5,534 nt of DNA, from assembly GCA_009885415.1 (NCBI GenBank), contig VFKU01000409.1:1-5534 (forward strand). Reading direction: 5' to 3'. Both the position numbers and the translations under genes were made by a program. Every line of letters starts with the position of its first letter. Within the stretch, counting starts at the first letter, position 1. This document shows, in pieces, positions 1 through 4,576 of this stretch. The stretch is from Rhodothermota bacterium (lineage in GTDB: Bacteria; Hydrogenedentota; Hydrogenedentia; Hydrogenedentales; GCA-2746185). The notes under the pieces are model-generated. The model did no database searches. It saw only the letters and a program-made list of their open reading frames with translations, and was not told the origin of the DNA.

Positions 1-513
1 CGACGAAATCCGCACGCACGCCGCCCCCAGCACGTGCCCCGCCGGGCTCAGGCACACCGTCACGTCGTTGCCCGGCCGAATCGAAAATTCCCGCCCAAAG
101 GGCACGCCGCCATACAAACGCTTGACCGCGTGCGTCACGTCATCGCGCGAGTAGAGCGGATAGTCCTCGACGCCGCGCTCGGCCTTGATCCGCTCCATCA
201 CCGAGACGCTGTTGCTCAGCATCCGCTCGAGAATCGCCGTGGTCGCCGGCGTCGCGTAAGGGGTCGTCGCAGGAAACATCTTGAGCAAGTACGGCAACGA
301 CGCGCAGTGGTCGTGGTGCGCATGCGTGATGACGACCGCGTCCGGCGCGCGCCGCAGATGCTCGAAGGCGGGCAGGCTCGCTTTGCCTTCCTTCTTCGGG
401 TGCAGGCCGGAATCGAGCAGGATGCTCAGGCCGTTGATTTCGATGAGATGCGCGCTCGCGCCCACCTCGCCCACGCTGCCCAGACTTGTGAAGTGCGCCG
501 TAGCTTTAGACAT
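1..513 (-). CDS. Metallo-beta-lactamase-fold hydrolase, CPSF73/YSH1-RNase J type (N-terminal part; continues past window start)
   Basis: The window holds the first 171 residues. Seen: a G-E-V-G-A-S start of the fold (residues 15-20), a motif I Asp in L-L-D-S-G (D34), the metal-binding HxHxDH as H-A-H-H-D-H (residues 64-69) followed by C-A-S-L-P, and A-G-H-V-L-G-A-A (158-165) with the motif III His at 160. The T-H-A-H-x-D-H-C-x-x-L-P and A-G-H-x-L-G-x-A combination is the signature of the RNA-cleaving beta-CASP branch (CPSF73, bacterial YSH1-like, RNase J), so a two-zinc phosphodiesterase acting on RNA in the cytoplasm is the likely role. The beta-CASP domain and remaining metal ligands would lie outside the window, so nuclease activity is inferred. 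The start is firm: an in-frame TAG lies at 541-543 and no ATG, GTG or TTG falls between it and the ATG at 513. No Shine-Dalgarno precedes it. A non-RNase hydrolase of the same fold is the main alternative. Confidence 0.87.
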   Translation of the reverse strand, partial: MSKATAHFTSLGSVGEVGASAHLIEINGLSILLDSGLHPKKEGKASLPAFEHLRRAPDAVVITHAHHDHCASLPYLLKMFPATTPYATPATTAILERMLSNSVSVMERIKAERGVEDYPLYSRDDVTHAVKRLYGGVPFGREFSIRPGNDVTVCLSPAGHVLGAACVRISS

Positions 514-520
514 TCGGCGA

Positions 521-549
521 ATTGTAGGGATACCCCGCCGCTAATTCAA
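521..549 (-). promoter_or_regulatory. Candidate sigma70-type promoter for the metallo-beta-lactamase gene, giving a leaderless mRNA
   Basis: Read on the minus strand, TTGAAT (549-544) and TACAAT (526-521) are separated by exactly 17 bases. They match the -35 consensus at 4 of 6 and the -10 consensus at 5 of 6 positions. Only seven bases separate the -10 box from the ATG at 513, so transcription would begin at or next to the start codon, in keeping with the missing ribosome binding site. The elements are AT-rich islands in GC-rich DNA. Transcription from here is inferred. Confidence 0.55.
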
Positions 550-560
550 TGAAAGCACCC

Positions 561-580
561 GCGCGAGCGGTTGATCGCGC
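561..580. repeat. Short inverted repeat in the divergent intergenic region (possible operator)
   Basis: GCGCGA at 561-566 and TCGCGC at 575-580 are perfect inverted 6-mers separated by 8 bases. The right arm overlaps the end of the plus-strand -35 candidate, a plausible repressor position. Six GC-only pairs can arise by chance in DNA of this composition, so an operator role is speculative. Confidence 0.2.
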
Positions 581-599
581 CCTCCGCGTGCTCTACCAT
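571..599 (+). promoter_or_regulatory. Candidate sigma70-type promoter for the phosphatase-gmd-rmd unit
   Basis: TTGATC (571-576) and TACCAT (594-599) are separated by exactly 17 bases and each match the consensus at 4 of 6 positions. Transcription would start near 606, leaving an untranslated leader of about 25 bases before the ATG at 632. It lies back to back with the minus-strand candidate, with 21 bp between the two -35 boxes. The match is moderate and the call rests mainly on position and spacing. Confidence 0.4.
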
Positions 600-631
600 G
601 CGCTCTTTCCACAGGATCCTCTCCCCGCGCC

Positions 632-1387
632 ATGAACTGGAAATCCGAACTCGATCTCGCCGTCCGGGCCGCCGCCACCGCCTCGGCCTACCTGCGCGAC
701 GCAATTCCCCGCGAAAAGGCCGTGCTCGCGGAGATCGGGCGCGACATCAAGCTGCAAGCCGATCGCGACGCTGAGGCGCTCATCCTGGATGTGCTGATGC
801 ACAGCGGCCTGCCGGTGCTCGCCGAGGAAAGCGGCGAATCCGGCGCGATCCCGGACGACACGCCCGTGTGGATCGTCGACCCCCTGGACGGCACGATGAA
901 TTTCAAACACGGCATCCCGCTCTGCTGCGTGTCGCTCGCGCTCAGCGTCGGCGGACGGCCCGTGCTCGGCGTCATCGATGACTTCAACCGTGGCGAGTGC
1001 TTCAGCGGCATTCCCGGCGGCGGTGCGTGGCTGAATGGCGTGCCGATGCGGGTGTCCGCCGCGACCGATCCGGCGCGCGCGATTCTCGCGACCGGCTTCC
1101 CCACCAAGTTCGACGTCGGCGGTCCCGCGCTGGATCTGTTTATGAGCTCCGCGCGGCGCTTCAAAAAGGTCCGCATGTTGGGCTCCGCCGCGCTCATGAT
1201 GGCCTATGTCGCCTGCGGACGCGTGGACGCCTACGCCGAAAACGACATCATGTACTGGGACATCGCGGCGGGCGCCGCACTCATCGAGGCCGCCGGCGGT
1301 TGGGTCGCCATGAGTGGCTCGCCGGCCGACAAATGGGCGCGGACCGTGCGCTGCGCCGCGCACCCGGCGCTGTGGCAAGGCGTTTGA
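632..1387 (+). CDS. Inositol monophosphatase family protein
   Basis: A 251-residue Mg2+-dependent phosphatase of the IMPase/FIG superfamily, a usual length for the family. Seen in order: G-R-D-I-K-L-Q-A-D (36-44), the E-E of L-A-E-E-S (E65, E66), the core W-I-V-D-P-L-D-G-T-M-N-F (80-91) with metal ligands D83 and D86, R-M-L-G-S-A-A-L (181-188), and W-D-I-A-A-G (209-214) with D210 as the last ligand. All catalytic residues are present, so it should hydrolyse a small phosphomonoester in the cytoplasm. The substrate cannot be read from sequence: inositol phosphate, a sugar phosphate, histidinol phosphate and 3'-phosphoadenosine phosphates are all used by relatives. It stands 79 bp upstream of gmd on the same strand, so a link with nucleotide-sugar metabolism is possible but unproven. 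The start is set by the N-terminal helix beginning just after the Met. Only a weak AGGA lies upstream (613-616, too far for a good site). Confidence 0.92.
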   Translation: MNWKSELDLAVRAAATASAYLRDAIPREKAVLAEIGRDIKLQADRDAEALILDVLMHSGLPVLAEESGESGAIPDDTPVWIVDPLDGTMNFKHGIPLCCVSLALSVGGRPVLGVIDDFNRGECFSGIPGGGAWLNGVPMRVSAATDPARAILATGFPTKFDVGGPALDLFMSSARRFKKVRMLGSAALMMAYVACGRVDAYAENDIMYWDIAAGAALIEAAGGWVAMSGSPADKWARTVRCAAHPALWQGV

Positions 1388-1422
1388 TCGCTTCGCCACG
1401 GCCCGGCATTATTCCTCGTGCG

Positions 1423-1470
1423 ATGAAGGCGCAGGCTGAAAATCGTCTGAAAGCCAAGGAGTACCCATGA
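1423..1470 (+). other. Possible 15-codon leader peptide overlapping the gmd start
   Basis: In the gap before gmd, an ATG at 1423 opens a frame encoding MKAQAENRLKAKEYP, whose TGA (1468-1470) overlaps the gmd ATG (1467-1469) as ATGA. It has no Shine-Dalgarno of its own, and gmd already has a strong one inside this frame. It may be chance. The remainder of the 1388-1466 gap shows no convincing promoter or hairpin. Confidence 0.15.
1456..1461 (+). promoter_or_regulatory. Strong ribosome binding site for gmd
   Basis: AAGGAG ends five bases before the ATG at 1467, the only textbook Shine-Dalgarno at a gene start in this window. It fixes the gmd start and contrasts with the weak or absent sites before the other genes. 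Confidence 0.85.
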
Positions 1471-2453
1471 CAAAATCCGGCGCGAAGCGCGCGCTGATCA
1501 CCGGCCTCACCGGCCAGGACGGCTCGTACCTGGCCGAACTCCTGCTCGAGAAGGGCTACGAAGTTTTCGGCGTTGTCCGGCGCTCGAGCTCGGAGACCTT
1601 CGACCGCATCCGCCACATCCAGGATCGCGTCACGCTGATCCAGGCGGACCTGACCGACCAGGTCTCGATCATCGACGCGATCGGCGACGTCCACCCCGCC
1701 GAGGTCTATAACCTCGCGGCGCAGTCCTTTGTGCCGACGTCCTGGAAGCAGCCGATCCTCACGAGCGAAGTGACTGCGCTCGGCGCGACCCGCGTGCTCG
1801 AGGCGATCCGCGTCGTCGACCGCTCGATCCGCTTCTACCAGGCCTCTTCCAGCGAGATGTTCGGCAAGGTGCAGCAGGTGCCGCAGACGGAAGCGACCTC
1901 CTTCTACCCGCGCAGCCCCTATGGCGTCGCCAAGGTCTACGCGCACTGGATCACGGTGAATTACCGCGAGAGTTACAACATCTTCGCGTGCAGCGGCATC
2001 CTCTTCAACCACGAATCGCCGCGGCGCGGACTCGAATTCGTCACGCGCAAGATCACCGACGGCGCCGTCCGCTGCAAACTCGGCCTCGCCAAAGAACTGC
2101 GCCTGGGCAACCTCGACGCGAAGCGCGACTGGGGCTTCGCGAAGGACTACGTCCGCGCGATGTGGCTCATGCTCCAGCAAGACACGCCCGACGATTACGT
2201 CGTCTCCAGCGGCCGCATGTGCACGGTCCGCGAGGCCTGCGAGGTCGCCTTCGGTCACCTCGGGCTCGACATGAAAGATCACGTCGTTGTCGACCCGCAG
2301 TTCTACCGGCCCGCCGAGGTCCACGAACTGCTCGGCGACTCCTCAAAAGCGCGCAATAAGCTCGGCTGGATCCCCGAGACCAGCTTCGAGGATCTCATCA
2401 AGATGATGGTCGACGCTGATCTCGCGCGGCTCAAGAGCGCCTCCCGAAAATGA
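1467..2453 (+). CDS. gmd: GDP-mannose 4,6-dehydratase
   Basis: Converts GDP-D-mannose to GDP-4-dehydro-6-deoxy-D-mannose, the common precursor of GDP-rhamnose, GDP-fucose, GDP-talose and GDP-perosamine; cytoplasmic and NADP-dependent. The 328 residues form an extended short-chain dehydrogenase. Seen: the nucleotide-binding G-L-T-G-Q-D-G-S-Y-L (13-22), R-R-S-S (38-41) typical of NADP binding, N-L-A-A-Q-S-F-V (82-89), the active-site S-S-S-E (127-130), Y152 and K156 in S-P-Y-G-V-A-K, L-F-N-H-E-S-P-R-R-G (179-188), G-N-L-D-A-K-R-D-W-G (214-223) and R-P-A-E-V-H-E-L-L-G-D (281-291). It is shorter than the E. coli enzyme (about 373 residues) but a normal length for the short bacterial form. Ser rather than Thr precedes S-E in the active site, which I recall as usual in that form. 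Its stop overlaps the rmd start as ATGA. Confidence 0.97.
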   Translation: MTKSGAKRALITGLTGQDGSYLAELLLEKGYEVFGVVRRSSSETFDRIRHIQDRVTLIQADLTDQVSIIDAIGDVHPAEVYNLAAQSFVPTSWKQPILTSEVTALGATRVLEAIRVVDRSIRFYQASSSEMFGKVQQVPQTEATSFYPRSPYGVAKVYAHWITVNYRESYNIFACSGILFNHESPRRGLEFVTRKITDGAVRCKLGLAKELRLGNLDAKRDWGFAKDYVRAMWLMLQQDTPDDYVVSSGRMCTVREACEVAFGHLGLDMKDHVVVDPQFYRPAEVHELLGDSSKARNKLGWIPETSFEDLIKMMVDADLARLKSASRK

Positions 2454-3385
2454 GCAAGCGCGTCCTGGTCACCGGCGCCAACGGCTTCGTCGGCGGACAC
2501 CTCTGCCCGCACCTCGCCAAACACGACTACGAAGTCGTCTGCGGCATCAGCGGCGCCTCTACCCTGGAGTATCCCGCGCAGGAGTTCGTGCTCTCCGACG
2601 CCGACTCGGTAAACGCGCTCGTCGAGTGGGCCGGCCCCATCGATTACGTCATCCATCTCGCCGCGATCGCCTTCGTGCCCGATGCCGCGAAAAGCCCCAC
2701 CGGCGTCCTCGACGTCAACCTCCTCGGCACCGTGCGCCTGATCGAAGCGCTGCGGAATCACGCACCGAAAGCCCGCGTCCTCTTCGTCGGCAGCGGCGAA
2801 GAATACGGCCGACCGCAGGCCCTCCCCGTCACAGAAGACCACCCGCTCAATCCCGCCAACCCCTACGCCATCTCGAAGGCCGCCGCCGATCACTACTGCG
2901 CCTATGCCGCCGCCGCGACCGGCGCGCCCATCGTCCGCGCGCGCCCCTTCAATCACTCCGGCCCCGGCCAGGCCGACGTCTACGCGCTGCCTAGCTTCGC
3001 GCGCCAGATCGCCGAGATGGAACTCGGTAAGCGCACCCCGCAACTTAAAGTCGGAAATTTGCAGGCCATCCGAGATTTCACCCACGTCGCCGATGTCGTC
3101 CGCGCCTACCGTCTCCTCCTCGAACGCGGCCGCCCCGGCGAGGCCTACAACATCTGCTCCGGCAAAGGCCACACCATGCAGTCCGTGCTCGATGCGCTCC
3201 TCAAACTCGCCAAGACCGAGGTCGAAATCCGTGTCGATTCCGAGCGCCTGCGCGCGGCCGAAGTCCCCGAAGTGCGCGGTTCCTGCGCCAAGCTCACGGC
3301 GGAAACCGGCTGGACTCCAGTCATCCCGCTCGAATGGATCGTGCGCGACGTCCTCAACGACTGGCGCCAGCGATGCCGGGCCTGA
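2450..3385 (+). CDS. rmd: GDP-4-dehydro-6-deoxy-D-mannose reductase
   Basis: Reduces the C4 keto group of the Gmd product to give GDP-D-rhamnose. It is a 311-residue extended short-chain dehydrogenase. Seen: G-A-N-G-F-V-G-G-H-L (9-18), H-L-A-A (69-72), the active-site Ser in G-S-G-E-E-Y-G (S115), Y139 and K143 in P-Y-A-I-S-K, R-P-F-N-H-S-G-P-G-Q (165-174), V-G-N-L-Q-A-I-R-D-F-T-H (201-212), Y-N-I-C-S-G (233-238) and a C-terminal T-G-W-T-P (286-290). The R-P-F-N-H-x-G-P-G-Q and G-N-L-x-A-x-R-D-F pair identifies Rmd rather than GDP-L-fucose synthase. The usual R-P-x-(D/E)-V-P near the C terminus reads R-A-A-E-V-P (268-273), a small departure. The start overlaps the gmd stop by four bases and has no separate ribosome binding site, so translation is probably coupled. 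A reductase making GDP-6-deoxy-D-talose is a less likely alternative. Confidence 0.93.
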   Translation: MSKRVLVTGANGFVGGHLCPHLAKHDYEVVCGISGASTLEYPAQEFVLSDADSVNALVEWAGPIDYVIHLAAIAFVPDAAKSPTGVLDVNLLGTVRLIEALRNHAPKARVLFVGSGEEYGRPQALPVTEDHPLNPANPYAISKAAADHYCAYAAAATGAPIVRARPFNHSGPGQADVYALPSFARQIAEMELGKRTPQLKVGNLQAIRDFTHVADVVRAYRLLLERGRPGEAYNICSGKGHTMQSVLDALLKLAKTEVEIRVDSERLRAAEVPEVRGSCAKLTAETGWTPVIPLEWIVRDVLNDWRQRCRA

Positions 3386-3460
3386 ACTACTGCGACTGAC
3401 GCGCCATTCATCTACATCGCCTGGCCCTGCGTCATCGAGAACAACCGGACTTGATTGCGA
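3386..3460. other. Convergent intergenic gap without an evident terminator
   Basis: These 75 bp separate the stop of rmd from the stop of the opposing minus-strand gene. I see no GC-rich stem followed by a T run on either strand, so termination may be Rho-dependent or lie inside the opposing gene. Confidence 0.5.
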
Positions 3461-4576
3461 TTACAACTCGGGATTTGGCGGGCTGGCCGGCGCCGCCGGC
3501 GATCGCGTGCGTTCCGGGGCAGTGGGGCGGGATGGCGAGGCGGGTCGATCGATGGTCGGGCGCTCCGGGCCGCCGGCCGTCGGCACGCGCGGCGAGGGCA
3601 GGCTGGGCGCCTTGGGGTCTTCGGGCCGCCGGATCGTCTCACGCGGCTGCCAAGGGGGCAGGCTCGGCAGAGCGTTTGACGGAGGCCACGCGGGCGTCGC
3701 ACCCGTGGCAGCGGCGAAGTCGCGCTCGACGTAGTCTTCCAGGTCCGGCCTCACGCGCAGCAGGTGCAAATACTCGAAGAACGCGGGCGCGAGCGCCGGG
3801 TCGCGTCGCACCCGGGCGTAGAAGTGGTCGCGCCAGGCGACAGCATCTGGATGCGCCGCCCAGGCAATCGAGCGGTCTTCCCAGGCCCGGCGCCGGGAAG
3901 GAAACGGCGTCAACTCGACATCGAGCGCGTGCCACGCCCGCGACACCGCGCCGGTCTCACCGTAGGCCCGCGCCCACCAGGGATACACCGCCTCGCGCGC
4001 GCCAGTGAGCGCGCCGAGCCGCGTCCAGGCCTCGCGTAATTGGCTTTCGAGGTCGTGATCGCGGCGTAAGGCCTCTCGTAGAAGGCGCAGGGGCGGGTAC
4101 ACAGGCAGGCCGCGGCCGGAGGTGTGGAGAAAATCGGCGACCGTGTCGGGACGCTCACGAAGCTGGCCGAGGCCGGCCACCAGATCGGGTCGGCCCCGGC
4201 TTGCAGCCGTCTCGGCGGACGCGAGTTGCTCGATGGCCTCACGTAATGTGGGATCACGTTTCAATCGTGCGAAACAGCGATTGAAATCCGACCGGGCCGG
4301 CGCGTCCGCGCGCAGTACCTCTTCGAAATCGTCCACGCGCGCGCGCAATCCGGGTAACTCGAGGAGGGCCTGGTGGCTTTCCTCGGCCTGACGCAGTTCG
4401 GGATCTGTGGCGAGGTAGGCGCGCAGCCTGCGGTATTGGCCGAGTACGTCCGTGTCGGCGAGCAGCGCTTTATGCGCTCGGTTGAAGGCGCGCAGCTCGG
4501 CCGGATTCTCGATGCGCGGCGGGGGACCTGCCGCCGGGATCTGCGCGAACATGCAAAGCGCGAGGGCGAGGATCAT
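3461..4576 (-). CDS. Probable exported protein with ~17-residue helical repeats and a proline-rich tail; function unknown
   Basis: I do not recognise this 371-residue protein. Residues 1-15 form a short hydrophobic signal (M-I-L-A-L-A-L-C-M-F-A-Q-I-P-A) with a possible cleavage after A15 or A16. It lacks a basic n-region and a good lipobox, so export is likely but not certain. Residues about 25-290 are rich in Leu, Ala, Arg and Glu, predict as helices, and show a Pro/Gly-containing turn about every 17 residues (for example R-D-P-T-L-R and R-V-R-P-D-L). Residues 294-371 hold 24 prolines in 78 positions with Ser, Thr, Arg and Ala, and look disordered. The ATG overlaps the stop of the dehydrogenase gene as ATGA with no good Shine-Dalgarno, implying coupled translation. 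Third codon positions are GC-rich and the frame is open throughout, arguing for a real gene over the many opposite-strand frames. No enzyme motif is visible; a periplasmic or envelope binding or scaffolding role is a guess. Confidence 0.8.
   Translation of the reverse strand: MILALALCMFAQIPAAGPPPRIENPAELRAFNRAHKALLADTDVLGQYRRLRAYLATDPELRQAEESHQALLELPGLRARVDDFEEVLRADAPARSDFNRCFARLKRDPTLREAIEQLASAETAASRGRPDLVAGLGQLRERPDTVADFLHTSGRGLPVYPPLRLLREALRRDHDLESQLREAWTRLGALTGAREAVYPWWARAYGETGAVSRAWHALDVELTPFPSRRRAWEDRSIAWAAHPDAVAWRDHFYARVRRDPALAPAFFEYLHLLRVRPDLEDYVERDFAAATGATPAWPPSNALPSLPPWQPRETIRRPEDPKAPSLPSPRVPTAGGPERPTIDRPASPSRPTAPERTRSPAAPASPPNPEL
3464..3697 (-). other. Proline-rich, probably disordered C-terminal tail
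   Basis: Residues 294-371 of the exported protein contain 24 prolines, many in S-P, R-P and P-P steps, and a single lysine. Such tails can span cell wall or extend from a membrane. There is no exact peptide repeat. Confidence 0.7.
3707..4504 (-). repeat. Degenerate ~17-residue protein repeat region
   Basis: Turn positions (mostly Pro, sometimes Gly, Thr or His) fall at residues 25, 42, 59, 75, 93, 109, 130, 143, 161, 174, 192, 209, 226, 243, 260 and 277. Many spacings are exactly 17, including the whole run 192 to 277. A typical unit is R-x-(D/R)-P-x-L followed by a helix with Leu or aromatic residues. The repeat is visible only in protein; the DNA units have diverged. Confidence 0.6.
4573..4576 (-). 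promoter_or_regulatory. ATGA stop/start overlap coupling the dehydrogenase and exported-protein genes
   Basis: On the minus strand the four bases ATGA hold the ATG of the downstream gene (4576-4574) and the TGA of the dehydrogenase gene (4575-4573). No strong ribosome binding site precedes the ATG, so reinitiation by terminating ribosomes is likely. Confidence 0.75.

Noticed and set aside
593..1399. Long minus-strand open frame opposite the phosphatase gene (268 codons)
   Set aside because: It is antisense to a gene with all IMPase motifs; its translation is low-complexity Arg/Gly/Ala/His text with no family motif. Long antisense frames are expected in GC-rich DNA.
1388..1466. Separate promoter for gmd in the gap after the phosphatase gene
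   Set aside because: ATTATTCC is the only AT-rich stretch and has no convincing -35 partner at the right spacing; cotranscription with the phosphatase gene is simpler.
1281..2324. Minus-strand open frame of 347 codons opposite gmd
   Set aside because: It is the antisense shadow of a clearly conserved dehydratase, with compositionally biased translation and no recognisable domain.
2303..3172. Minus-strand open frame of 289 codons opposite rmd
   Set aside because: Gly/Ala/Val/Asp-rich antisense of a gene whose active-site motifs are intact; no own motif.
3486..3500. GCCGGC inverted repeat with a 3-base loop near the end of the repeat-protein gene, considered as a terminator
   Set aside because: It lies within Ala/Pro codons of the proline-rich tail, has a very short loop and is not followed by a T run on either strand.
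2904..3734. Plus-strand frame running from inside rmd across the convergent gap
   Set aside because: It overlaps rmd out of frame and the repeat-protein gene in antisense, and its Ser/Arg/Pro-rich translation shows no signature.
4550..4576. Lipoprotein signal at Cys8 of the repeat protein
   Set aside because: Leu at the -1 position and a seven-residue leader do not fit a lipobox; a short ordinary signal peptide or N-terminal anchor fits better.
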